NCBI GenBank assembly: GCA_020638195.1 | Contig: JACKJC010000003.1 | Span: forward strand, 248,001 to 312,000 | DNA length: 64,000 nucleotides | Direction of reading: 5' to 3' | Origin: Methylobacteriaceae bacterium | GTDB taxonomy: Bacteria > Pseudomonadota > Alphaproteobacteria > Rhizobiales > Beijerinckiaceae | Shown here: in pieces, positions 1 through 7,717 of the stretch | How the letters are laid out: every line of letters begins with the position of its first letter | How positions within the stretch are numbered: the stretch's first letter is position 1 | Notes under the pieces: generated by a model | Databases searched by the model: none | What the model saw: the letters and a program-made list of their open reading frames with translations, nothing else | What the model was told of the DNA's origin: nothing | Position numbers and translations under genes: made by a program

Positions 1-35
1 CGGATGCTCGAAAGGATTTCGTCGCGCGCGCTCAC
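1..35 (-). CDS. lutC: LutC, lactate utilisation protein C (5' fragment)
   Basis: The first bases of a gene that continues beyond the left edge. A GTG start at 33-35 overlaps the lutB stop codon as GTGA, a typical translational coupling. The eleven visible codons read M(V)SARDEILSSI, which resembles the usual N-terminus of LutC/YkgG-type LUD-domain proteins. LutC is the third component of the LutABC L-lactate oxidation complex. Only about 4% of the gene is visible, so the call rests on operon order as well as on the short peptide. Confidence 0.7.
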   Translation of the reverse strand, partial: MSARDEILSSI

Positions 36-1465
36 TTCGTCCCCCTCCGCTTCTTCCATTCGCTCTGGAAGGTCTTGCCCTGCGGCGCCGGCAGGTCGCG
101 CCAGTCGGTCCAGCCCGAAGCGAAGGGCATGGCGAAGAACTTGCCGGTCTTGCGCGCGTAATAGCCCATCACGTGCATGACGATGCGCGTGCCGAACCGG
201 TAGAGTTTGGGCCGTTTCGCGACCCAGGCCCACAGGCCGAGGCCATAGCGGGCGGCGGATGGCGTCAGGTGACGCTCGAACTCGCGCTCGCGCCAGTGGC
301 GCATCATGCCGGGCAGGGGAATGCGCATCGGGCAGACGCTCTCGCAGCGCCCGCAGAAGGTCGAGGCGTTGGGCAATTGCCCGCCTTTTTCGACGCCGAT
401 CAGCGAGGGCGTCAGCACCGCGCCCATCGGGCCGGGATAGACCCAACCGTAAGCATGGCCCCCGACCGCATGATAGACCGGGCAATGGTTCATGCAGGCG
501 CCGCAGCGGATGCAGCGCAGCATATGCTGGAAATCCGTGCCGATCATCGACGAGCGGCCGTTGTCGAGCAGCACGACGTGATATTCCTCGGGACCGTCGA
601 CATCGCCCGGACGGCGCGGGCCGGTGGACAGCGTCGTGTAGACGCTCATCTCCTGGCCCGTGGCGGAGCGCGCGAGCACGCGCAGGAGTTGAGACACGTC
701 TTCGAGCGTCGGCGTGATCTTTTCCAGCGACGCCACCACGATGTGGCACTTCGGCAGGATCTGCGTCAGATCGCCATTGCCCTCGTTGGTGACGATGATC
801 GACGTGCCGGTTTCCGCGACGAGAAAATTCGCGCCGGTGATGCCGATGTCGGCCGCCAGAAACTTTTCACGCAAAATGCCGCGCGCTTCCGTCAGCAATT
901 GCGTCGGCTCGGTCAGATCGCGGTCCTTGGGCAGATGCGTGTGAACGCGCCGGAAATCGCCCTCGACCTGATCCTTGGTCAGATGCACGGCCGGGCCGAT
1001 GATGTGCGAGGGAATCTCGCCACGCAGCTGGATGATATATTCGCCGAGATCGGTCTCGACCGGCGTGATGCCGGCCTTCTCCATGGCGTCATTGAGCGCA
1101 ATCTCCTCCGAGATCATGCTCTTGCCCTTGGTGACGGTCTTTGCGCCGCGCTTCGCGCAAATGTCGAGAATGACATTGCGCGCCTCCTCGGCGGTGCGCG
1201 CGAAATGCACGTGTCCGCCGGAGGCCGTCACCTTCTTCTCGTAGGCCTCGAGATAGAGGTCGAGATGGGCGAGCGTATGGTTCTTGATGTCGCGCGCGCT
1301 GTCGCGCAGCGCCTCGAATTCCGGCAGCTTGGAAACGGCGATCTGCCGAGCGGCCGTGAAGCCGACGCGCAGCTTGCCCATGGCTTCCTGCAATTGCGGA
1401 TCGTGCAGCGCCTTGTGCGCATTGTCCTTGAAATGCGGCGTGGTCGGATTGGCGTGGACGCTCAT
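32..1465 (-). CDS. lutB: LutB, Fe-S lactate utilisation protein B
   Basis: 477 residues, the usual length for LutB/YkgF. It has an N-terminal LUD domain and a C-terminal two-cluster ferredoxin region: a CIRCGACMNHCP motif at about residues 318-329 and a second CGRCESVCP motif at 371-379, each expected to bind a [4Fe-4S] cluster. In LutABC this subunit carries electrons from L-lactate oxidation towards the quinone pool on the cytoplasmic side of the membrane. It overlaps lutA by 4 bases at its start and lutC by 3 bases at its stop, so the three genes are translationally coupled. Family identity is clear; L-lactate as substrate is inferred from the family. Confidence 0.93.
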   Translation of the reverse strand: MSVHANPTTPHFKDNAHKALHDPQLQEAMGKLRVGFTAARQIAVSKLPEFEALRDSARDIKNHTLAHLDLYLEAYEKKVTASGGHVHFARTAEEARNVILDICAKRGAKTVTKGKSMISEEIALNDAMEKAGITPVETDLGEYIIQLRGEIPSHIIGPAVHLTKDQVEGDFRRVHTHLPKDRDLTEPTQLLTEARGILREKFLAADIGITGANFLVAETGTSIIVTNEGNGDLTQILPKCHIVVASLEKITPTLEDVSQLLRVLARSATGQEMSVYTTLSTGPRRPGDVDGPEEYHVVLLDNGRSSMIGTDFQHMLRCIRCGACMNHCPVYHAVGGHAYGWVYPGPMGAVLTPSLIGVEKGGQLPNASTFCGRCESVCPMRIPLPGMMRHWREREFERHLTPSAARYGLGLWAWVAKRPKLYRFGTRIVMHVMGYYARKTGKFFAMPFASGWTDWRDLPAPQGKTFQSEWKKRRGTK

Positions 1466-2262
1466 CTCTCCGCCTCCGGCGCCTGGTAGCCCACGGGCTC
1501 GCCGATCGGCGGCGCCTCGTCGGTCATGTTGGCGAGCACTTCGGCCACGTGCCGCACCTCCATCTCGCGACCCTTGCGCGACAGGCGGCCGGCCATGTTC
1601 ATCAGGCAGCCGAGATCGCCGGCCAGCAGCACCGGCGCCTGCGTCGCCAGAATGTCCTGCGTCTTGCGGTCGACGATCTGCCCGGAGATTTCGCCGAATT
1701 TGACCGCGAACGTGCCGCCGAAGCCGCAGCAGACATCCGAATCCTTCATCTCGACGAGTTCAAGGCCCTCGACGGTGCCGAGCAGCTTGCGCGGCTGCGC
1801 CTGCACGCCCATTTCGCGCAGGCCCGAACACGAGTCGTGATAGGTCGCCTGACGCGGAAATTGCGCGTCGACCCTTTCGACGCCCAGCACGTCGGTCAGA
1901 AACGAGACCAGTTCGAAGCACTTGGCCGAGAAAGCTCGCGCGCGACGTTGCAGCTCCGGATCGCCCTCGAACAATTCGGGATAATGCTTCGCCATCATGC
2001 CGGCGCAGGAACCGGACGGCGCGACGACGTAATCGAAGCCTTCGAACGCCTCGATAACTTGCAGCGCCAGCGCGCGGGCGTCCGCCTTGTCGCCGGAATT
2101 GTAGGCGGGCTGGCCGCAGCAGGTCTGGCTCGGGACATCCACCGTGCAGCCCGCGTCTTCCAGCAGCTTGGCGGCGGCGAAGCCGACGCTCGGCCGGAAC
2201 AGGTCCACGAGGCAGGTCGCCATCAGCCCGACGCGTCTGCCCTTCGGCTGTCCCGCATTCAT
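1462..2262 (-). CDS. lutA: LutA/LldE, cysteine-rich lactate utilisation protein A
   Basis: 266 residues from the ATG at 2260-2262, chosen because a GGGGAG ribosome site lies six bases upstream and the product then starts MNAGQPKGRRVGLMATC as in the family; the open frame extends 22 codons further without support. It contains the two CCG domains of heterodisulfide-reductase-like proteins: TCCGQPAYNSG near residue 45 and DVCCGFGGTFAVK near residue 180. It is the redox-active LutA component of the lactate oxidation complex. It is first in a minus-strand lutABC operon that diverges from glcD across only 103 bp, so the two operons may share control sequences. Confidence 0.92.
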   Translation of the reverse strand: MNAGQPKGRRVGLMATCLVDLFRPSVGFAAAKLLEDAGCTVDVPSQTCCGQPAYNSGDKADARALALQVIEAFEGFDYVVAPSGSCAGMMAKHYPELFEGDPELQRRARAFSAKCFELVSFLTDVLGVERVDAQFPRQATYHDSCSGLREMGVQAQPRKLLGTVEGLELVEMKDSDVCCGFGGTFAVKFGEISGQIVDRKTQDILATQAPVLLAGDLGCLMNMAGRLSRKGREMEVRHVAEVLANMTDEAPPIGEPVGYQAPEAER

Positions 2263-2365
2263 GAACGTCTCCCCAAGCGCCAGCTTGCATGCTAGTTTGA
2301 TCGCCCATCTAGGGGCCGGAGGGAGCAATCGTCAACTTGTCCCACCGGCCACGAGGAACGCACCA

Positions 2366-3799
2366 ATGTCGGCCATCGCCTTTCCCCTGCCGGACCCGAA
2401 AATCCTTGGGCGACGCGACCAGATCGTCGCCGGTCTCGCCGCGCTCGTGCCGCCCGAATGTCTCGTCGTCAGCGAGGACGAGCGTCGCGCCTTCGAGACC
2501 GACGCGCTGACAGCCTATCGTCGCCTGCCGCTCGCCGTCGTCCTGCCGCGCTCGACGGAGGAGACGAGCAAGGTCATGGCCTACCTGCACCAGGAAGGCG
2601 TGAAGGTCGTGCCGCGCGGCGCCGGCACCTCGCTCTCGGGTGGGGCCATTCCACAGGAAGACGCGGTCGTCATCGGCGTCTCCAAAATGTCGAAGATATT
2701 GGAAGTCGACTACGCCGACCGCATCGCGCGCGTGCAGGCGGGCGTCACCAATCTCGGCATTTCCAACGAAGTGGCGGCCGACGGCTTCTTCTATGCGCCC
2801 GACCCGTCATCGCAGCTCGCCTGTACCATCGCCGGCAATATCGGCATGAATTCCGGCGGCGCGCATTGCCTGAAATATGGCGTGACGACCAACAATGTGC
2901 TGGGCGTGAAGATGGTGCTGGTCGACGGAACCATCGTCGATATCGGCGGCGACTGGCTGGATGCGGCGGGCTACGATTTCCTCGGGCTCATCACGGGCTC
3001 GGAGGGCCAGCTCGGCATCGTGACGGAAGCGACCGTGCGCCTGCTGCGCCAGGCCGAGGGCGCGCGCCCCGTCCTTTTCGGCTTCGCGACGCCGGAGGAA
3101 GCGGCGGCCTGCGTATCCGACATTATCGGCCACGGCATCATTCCCGTGGCGATCGAATTCATGGACAAGCTCGCCATCGAAATCTGCGAGGCCTTCGCGC
3201 ATGCCGGCTATCCGCTCGACGCCGGCGCGCTGCTGATCGTCGAGGTCGAGGGCTCCGACGAGGAGATGGAGACGCAGCTCAAGAAGATCGTCGCCATCGC
3301 GCAGAAGAACAATGTGAAGACCGTGCGCGAATCCCAGAGCGCGATGGAGGCGGCCCGCATCTGGAAGGGCCGCAAGTCCGCCTTCGGCGCGACCGGCCGC
3401 GTCGCCGACTACATCTGCATGGACGGCACCGTGCCGACGAGCCAGCTCTGCCATGTGCTGGACGAGACCTACAGGATCGTCGATCGCTACGGCCTGCGCG
3501 TCGCCAACGTCTTCCATGCCGGCGACGGCAACATGCACCCGCTCATCATGTACAACGTCAACGACCCCGCCGAGCAGGAAAAGGCCGAGAAGGCCGGCGA
3601 GGACGTGCTGAAACTCTGCGTCGACGTCGGCGGCTGTCTGACCGGCGAGCATGGGGTTGGCATCGAGAAGCGCGATCTCATGCCGCGCCAGTTCAACACG
3701 GCCGACCTGCATCAGCAGATGCGGGTTCGCGCGGCCTTCGACGATCAATGGCTGTTGAACCCCGCGAAAGTCTTTCCGCTCGAGGGCAGAGCGGCGTAA
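2366..3799 (+). CDS. glcD: Glycolate oxidase FAD-linked subunit GlcD
   Basis: 477 residues; start at ATG 2366 behind a GAGGAA ribosome site. It is a PCMH-type FAD-binding protein with an FAD-oxidase C-terminal domain: the FAD-binding PRGAGTSLSGG loop lies near residues 79-89, NVFHAGDGNMHP near 389-400, and GGCLTGEHGVGIEK near the C-terminus. GlcD oxidises glycolate to glyoxylate and works with GlcE (second FAD-type subunit) and GlcF (Fe-S subunit), both encoded downstream. D-lactate dehydrogenase is the main alternative for isolated GlcD homologues, but the complete D-E-F set favours glycolate oxidase. Confidence 0.93.
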   Translation: MSAIAFPLPDPKILGRRDQIVAGLAALVPPECLVVSEDERRAFETDALTAYRRLPLAVVLPRSTEETSKVMAYLHQEGVKVVPRGAGTSLSGGAIPQEDAVVIGVSKMSKILEVDYADRIARVQAGVTNLGISNEVAADGFFYAPDPSSQLACTIAGNIGMNSGGAHCLKYGVTTNNVLGVKMVLVDGTIVDIGGDWLDAAGYDFLGLITGSEGQLGIVTEATVRLLRQAEGARPVLFGFATPEEAAACVSDIIGHGIIPVAIEFMDKLAIEICEAFAHAGYPLDAGALLIVEVEGSDEEMETQLKKIVAIAQKNNVKTVRESQSAMEAARIWKGRKSAFGATGRVADYICMDGTVPTSQLCHVLDETYRIVDRYGLRVANVFHAGDGNMHPLIMYNVNDPAEQEKAEKAGEDVLKLCVDVGGCLTGEHGVGIEKRDLMPRQFNTADLHQQMRVRAAFDDQWLLNPAKVFPLEGRAA

Positions 3800-3808
3800 G
3801 GGCGTGAA

Positions 3809-3950
3809 CCCTCCCCCCGCTTGCGGGGAGAGGGCAGGGTGAGGGGCCTGGCCGATGCCAGCCTGTTTGCCGATCAGTCACTTCCTCCACCCGCGCGCGA
3901 GCCGCAACTAGCCCCTCACCCCGACCCTCTCCCCGCAGGCGGAGAGAGGG
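3809..3950. repeat. 142-bp inverted-repeat element between glcD and glcE
   Basis: Left arm 3809-3846 and right arm 3912-3950 are near-perfect reverse complements (about 38 bp each) around a 65-bp spacer. Each arm contains its own small hairpin made of a C-rich run, CGCTTGCG or CGCAGGCG, and a G-rich run. A third copy of one arm lies at 26022-26060, so this is a dispersed intergenic family. It sits in the only sizeable gap of the glc operon and may form a strong mRNA stem-loop there. Confidence 0.9.
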
Positions 3951-3963
3951 AGAAAAGCCCGAG

Positions 3964-5139
3964 ATGACCCACCAGCCCGCCACCGAATCCGACCTCTGCG
4001 CCATCGTCGCCGACGCGCGCGCGAAAAAGACGCCGCTCGCCATCGAAGGCGGCGGCACGCGCGCGGGTCTCGGCCGCCCCTCGCAGACAGCCGACACCGT
4101 TTCCATGCGCGGGCTCGACGGCATCGTTTTCTACGAGCCTGCGGAAATGGTGATCTGCGCGCGTGCGGGAACGCCACTCGCCGACATCGAGGCGCTGCTC
4201 GCCGAGCGCAACCAGATCTTGCCGTTCGAGCCGCCGGATCATCGTCGCCTCTATGGGTCGAGCGGCGCTCCGACCATCGGCGCGATTGCAGCCTGCAATC
4301 TTTCGGGTTCGCGCCGCATCTCCGTCGGCGCGGCGCGCGACGGCCTGATCGGTGTGCGTTTCGTCAATGGCGCCGGCGAGGCGATCAAGAGCGGTGGCCG
4401 CGTGATGAAGAACGTCACCGGCCTCGACCTCGTGAAGCTCTCTGCCGGCGCCCACGGCACGCTCGGCGCCTTGACCGAAGTGACCTTCAAGCTCCTGCCG
4501 AAACCCGAGACCAGCGCGACGCTGGTTCTGGACGGGCTCGACGATGCGCGCGCGATCGCGGCCCTGTCGCAGGCGCTGGGGTCGCCATTCGAGGTCAGCG
4601 GCGCGGCGCATCTGCCGGCGGGCGTCGGCGCCGACACGGCGCGCACGCTGCTGCGCATCGAGAATTTCGCGGCCTCCGTCGCCTATCGCATCGACGAGTT
4701 GCGCAAGCTCGTCAGCGGCGGCGCGGTCATCGACGATGCCGCCTCGTGCGCGCTCTGGCGCGACGTCTCGGAATGCGCCTTCTTCGGCGCTCCCGACAAC
4801 CGCGCAATCTGGCGCGTCTCGACCGCGCCGTCCCGTGCGCCCGACCTCGTGCGCTTGATCCAGCGAAACGGCGCCGTCGCGCACTTCTACGATTGGGGTG
4901 GCGGTCTCGTCTGGCTCGCGGTCGACGCGACGGGCGAAGCCCGCGCGAAGGATATTCGCGCGGCGGTCGCGGTCACGGGCGGCCACGCCACGCTCGTGCG
5001 CGCGCCGGATGAAGTGCGCGCGCACACGCAAGTGTTCCAGCCGCTGTCGGACCCCTTGATGAAGCTGACGCGCGGCGTGAAGGCGAGCATCGATCCCGAT
5101 GGCATTCTGAACCCCGGACGCATGTATGCCGGGATCTGA
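3964..5139 (+). CDS. glcE: Glycolate oxidase FAD-binding subunit GlcE
   Basis: 391 residues, ATG start. It is a shortened PCMH-type FAD-binding protein like GlcE of enteric bacteria. The FAD-binding loop GGGTRAGLGRP is near residues 28-38, a second glycine-rich region GRVMKNVTGLDLVKL is near 146-160, and the C-terminal NPGRMYAG motif is typical of the family. It partners GlcD and GlcF in glycolate oxidation. It follows glcD after the inverted-repeat element and ends one base before the ATG of the DUF2585 gene, consistent with one transcript. Confidence 0.92.
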   Translation: MTHQPATESDLCAIVADARAKKTPLAIEGGGTRAGLGRPSQTADTVSMRGLDGIVFYEPAEMVICARAGTPLADIEALLAERNQILPFEPPDHRRLYGSSGAPTIGAIAACNLSGSRRISVGAARDGLIGVRFVNGAGEAIKSGGRVMKNVTGLDLVKLSAGAHGTLGALTEVTFKLLPKPETSATLVLDGLDDARAIAALSQALGSPFEVSGAAHLPAGVGADTARTLLRIENFAASVAYRIDELRKLVSGGAVIDDAASCALWRDVSECAFFGAPDNRAIWRVSTAPSRAPDLVRLIQRNGAVAHFYDWGGGLVWLAVDATGEARAKDIRAAVAVTGGHATLVRAPDEVRAHTQVFQPLSDPLMKLTRGVKASIDPDGILNPGRMYAGI

Positions 5140-5140
5140 A

Positions 5141-5806
5141 ATGAACCAGTCCGTCATTGCGAGCGGAGCGAAGCAATCCATCCACCGTGACACGCAGGTG
5201 GATGGATTGCTTCGTCGCTCCGCTCCTCGCAATGACGGGCGTCCCCCGCTCTATCTCGCCCTCGCATTTGTCGCTCTCGTCATCGCGGAAGCCCTCGTCT
5301 ATGCCTCCGGCCATCCGCTCATCTGCAAATGCGGCTATGTGAAATTCTGGCATGGCGTCGTGAATTCCTCGGAGAATTCGCAGCACATCACGGACTGGTA
5401 CACGTTCTCGCACATCATCCATGGCTTCCTGTTCTACGGCGCCGCGAAACTGGTTGGACGACTGACCGGCCGCGATATTCCCTTCGCGGTGGCGCTCTTC
5501 GCCGCCGTCGTCATCGAGGGCGCATGGGAGGTGCTGGAAAACTCCCCCATCATCATCGAGCGTTATCGCGCCGCCACCATCTCTCTCGACTATTACGGCG
5601 ACAGCGTCATCAACTCGACCAGCGACATTCTCGCGATGGTTCTGGGCTTCTCGCTCGCGCGGCTCATGCCCGTCTGGCTGACGGTTGCTGCGGCCATCGC
5701 GATGGAGATCGGCGTCGGCTACGTCATCCGCGACAATCTCACGCTCAACATCATCATGCTCATTCACCCTATCGAGGCCATCAAGGCCTGGCAGAGCGCG
5801 CTCTAA
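5141..5806 (+). CDS. DUF2585 (UPF0314) membrane protein with a repeat-encoded N-terminus
   Basis: 221 residues if started at ATG 5141. From about residue 34 the protein is a typical DUF2585 integral membrane protein: a first hydrophobic segment, then CKCGYVKFWHG, SSENSQHITDWYTFSHIIHG and several more membrane segments. The function of the family is unknown. Residues 4-33 are encoded by a dispersed palindromic repeat, so the normal N-terminus has been replaced or extended. No ATG, GTG or TTG lies between the repeat and the first membrane segment, so translation must begin upstream of the repeat or inside it (GTG 5198, TTG 5207). Its position between glcE and glcF suggests co-expression with glycolate oxidase. 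Confidence 0.85.
   Translation: MNQSVIASGAKQSIHRDTQVDGLLRRSAPRNDGRPPLYLALAFVALVIAEALVYASGHPLICKCGYVKFWHGVVNSSENSQHITDWYTFSHIIHGFLFYGAAKLVGRLTGRDIPFAVALFAAVVIEGAWEVLENSPIIIERYRAATISLDYYGDSVINSTSDILAMVLGFSLARLMPVWLTVAAAIAMEIGVGYVIRDNLTLNIIMLIHPIEAIKAWQSAL
5151..5238. repeat. Palindromic GTCATTGCGAG-type repeat inside a coding region
   Basis: Arms 5151-5186 and 5197-5238 are reverse complements except for two three-base gaps; the loop is about 10 bp. The outer sequence CCGTCATTGCGAG...CTCGCAATGACGG belongs to a type of extragenic palindrome I recognise from many Hyphomicrobiales genomes. Here it is read through in frame as the start of the DUF2585 gene. Confidence 0.9.
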
Positions 5807-5807
5807 G

Positions 5808-7097
5808 ATGCAGACCAATTTCTCCCTCGCCGCGCTCGCCGATCCGCAGATGCGGGAATCGGAAAAGATCCTGCGCACCTGCGTGCATTGCGGCTTCTGC
5901 ACGGCGACCTGCCCGACCTATCTCCTGCTCGGCGACGAACTCGATTCCCCGCGTGGGCGCATCTACTTGATCAAGGACATGCTCGAGGGCGGCAAGAACG
6001 CCTCCGACGAGGTGGTCAAACACGTCGACCGCTGCCTGTCCTGCCTGTCGTGCATGACGACCTGCCCCTCGGGCGTGCACTACATGCATCTCGTCGATCA
6101 CGCGCGCGCGCACATCGAGCACACCTATACGCGCTCGCTGCCGGATCGCCTCGTGCGCGAATTGCTCGCATTCGTGCTGCCCTATCCCGAACGGTTCAAG
6201 CTCGCGCTGACGGCGGGCCGTCTGGCGCGCCCGCTCGCGCCGTTGATGCGGCTCCTGCCGGGCGTAGGACCGCGTCTCGCGGCCATGCTCGATCTCGCGC
6301 CTTCGTCCGCGCCTTCGTCGCCGTCGGCGACCGTCGCGCTCTCCGGGCAGCGCCGCGGCCGCGTCGCTATCCTCGAGGGCTGCGCGCAGCCCGCGCTGAA
6401 ACCGTCGATCAACGCGGCGGCGAAGCGACTGCTCGCGCGCGTCGGCGTCGAGGTCGTGGCGGCGCCTGGCGAAGGGTGCTGCGGCGCGCTCGTGCATCAT
6501 ATGGGCCGCGAACATCAGGCGCTGGATTTCGCGCGCGCCAATGTCGACGCATGGACACGGCTGATCGAGGACGGCGGTCTCGACGCCATTCTCATCACAG
6601 CGTCCGGCTGCGGTACGACCGTGAAGGATTACGGCTACATGTTGCGCGACGACGCCGTCTATGCCGAAAAGGCCGCGCGCGTCTCGGCGCTCGCCAAGGA
6701 TGTCACGGAATATCTGTCGACGCTCGAATGGGCGCCGACGATGCAGCCGAACATGGCCATCGCCTATCATTCGGCCTGCTCGATGCAGCACGGCCAGAAG
6801 ATCACGGACCTGCCCAAGACCCTGCTGCGCAAGGCGGGCTTTACGGTCAAGGACATTCCCGAGAGCCATATCTGCTGCGGCTCGGCGGGAACCTACAATA
6901 TCATGCAGCCCGAACTCGCCGGCCGCCTGCGCGCGCGAAAACAGGCCAATATCGCGCGGCTGAAGGTTCAGGCGGTGGCGGCCGGCAATATCGGCTGCAT
7001 CGCCCAGCTCGCCCAGAACGGCCCTGCGCCGGTCGTCCACACTGTCGAACTTCTGGACTGGGCCTGCGGCGGCCCGCGGCCGCAAGAGCTGGCGTGA
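5808..7097 (+). CDS. glcF: Glycolate oxidase iron-sulfur subunit GlcF
   Basis: 429 residues from ATG 5808, one base after the DUF2585 stop. The N-terminus carries two ferredoxin-type motifs, CVHCGFCTATCP and CLSCLSCMTTCPSG, for two [4Fe-4S] clusters. The rest holds two CCG domains with GCCGALVHHMG near residue 224 and HICCGSAGTYN near 353. GlcF passes electrons from the GlcDE flavins towards the membrane quinone pool. Length and motif order match the family exactly. It is the last gene of the glc cluster; no strong terminator is visible behind it. Confidence 0.93.
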   Translation: MQTNFSLAALADPQMRESEKILRTCVHCGFCTATCPTYLLLGDELDSPRGRIYLIKDMLEGGKNASDEVVKHVDRCLSCLSCMTTCPSGVHYMHLVDHARAHIEHTYTRSLPDRLVRELLAFVLPYPERFKLALTAGRLARPLAPLMRLLPGVGPRLAAMLDLAPSSAPSSPSATVALSGQRRGRVAILEGCAQPALKPSINAAAKRLLARVGVEVVAAPGEGCCGALVHHMGREHQALDFARANVDAWTRLIEDGGLDAILITASGCGTTVKDYGYMLRDDAVYAEKAARVSALAKDVTEYLSTLEWAPTMQPNMAIAYHSACSMQHGQKITDLPKTLLRKAGFTVKDIPESHICCGSAGTYNIMQPELAGRLRARKQANIARLKVQAVAAGNIGCIAQLAQNGPAPVVHTVELLDWACGGPRPQELA

Positions 7098-7214
7098 TCG
7101 CTGCGCATTTGGGCGCCTATGATTTAGGCAAATTGCCCCTCGATTGGCGCCAGCCTTGCCAAGCCCACCGCTAATCGCCTGATTTCACGCGCCGCCCGGG
7201 GTGGCGCGCCGCTC

Positions 7215-7230
7215 TGGCACGCATCTTGTT
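7215..7230 (+). promoter_or_regulatory. Candidate sigma-54 promoter for glnK-amtB
   Basis: TGGCAC (7215-7220), five bases, then TTGTT (7226-7230). The -24 element matches the RpoN consensus exactly; the -12 element has GT where GC is usual. It lies about 110 bp upstream of glnK, which is commonly RpoN/NtrC-controlled in alphaproteobacteria. I saw no convincing NtrC dyad upstream, which lowers confidence. Confidence 0.55.
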
Positions 7231-7337
7231 AACGCACTGTTCGGTTCAGCCCGTTCTGGCGGAGCCGGACCGTCCGGAACGAACTCCGGCGGGAAATACC
7301 CGTCAGGTGAAAACAGGGCGAAGACAGAGGCGACAAC

Positions 7338-7676
7338 ATGAAAATCGTAATGGCGATCATAAAGCCGTTCAAACTCGACGAGGTCCGGGACGCCCTGACT
7401 TCGATCGGCGTGCACGGCCTGACGGTGACCGAGGTCAAGGGTTACGGCCGTCAGAAGGGTCACACGGAAATCTATCGCGGCGCGGAATACGCCGTCAGCT
7501 TCCTCCCCAAGCTGAAGATCGAGCTGGCTGTCTCCTCCGAGCAGGTCCAGGCGGTCATCGACGCCATCTCCTCGGTCGCGCGCACCGGTCAGATCGGCGA
7601 CGGCAAGATCTTCGTATCTCCGCTCGATCAGGCGATCCGCATCCGCACCGGCGAGTCCGGCGACGAGGCGCTCTGA
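7338..7676 (+). CDS. glnK: Nitrogen regulatory protein P-II (GlnK)
   Basis: 112 residues, full length for a PII protein. The T-loop is intact with the uridylylation target Tyr51 in the sequence YRGAEYAVSFLPK. The C-terminal segment TGQIGDGKIFVSPL (about residues 83-96) is the PII ATP-binding signature. PII proteins sense ATP/ADP, 2-oxoglutarate and, through uridylylation, glutamine. It is followed after 41 bp by amtB, the arrangement diagnostic of GlnK, which plugs the ammonium channel when nitrogen is sufficient. The exact paralogue name (glnK rather than glnB) is inferred from this neighbour. Confidence 0.93.
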   Translation: MKIVMAIIKPFKLDEVRDALTSIGVHGLTVTEVKGYGRQKGHTEIYRGAEYAVSFLPKLKIELAVSSEQVQAVIDAISSVARTGQIGDGKIFVSPLDQAIRIRTGESGDEAL

Positions 7677-7717
7677 TCCGAACCCGCAAGAATTTCCGAT
7701 AATCAGGAGCCAAGAAA

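Noticed and set aside
173..1489. 438-codon plus-strand frame opposite lutB
   Set aside because: Antisense shadow of a high-GC gene with clear Fe-S motifs; composition is Arg/Ala/Gly-rich with no recognisable family.
3916..5232. 438-codon minus-strand frame opposite glcE
   Set aside because: Lies wholly over glcE and both repeats; arginine-rich with no domain.
7098..7214. NtrC enhancer site upstream of the sigma-54-like promoter
   Set aside because: TTGCCCC...GGCGCC near 7132-7151 has poor symmetry and spacing compared with the TGCAC-N7-GTGCA-like consensus.
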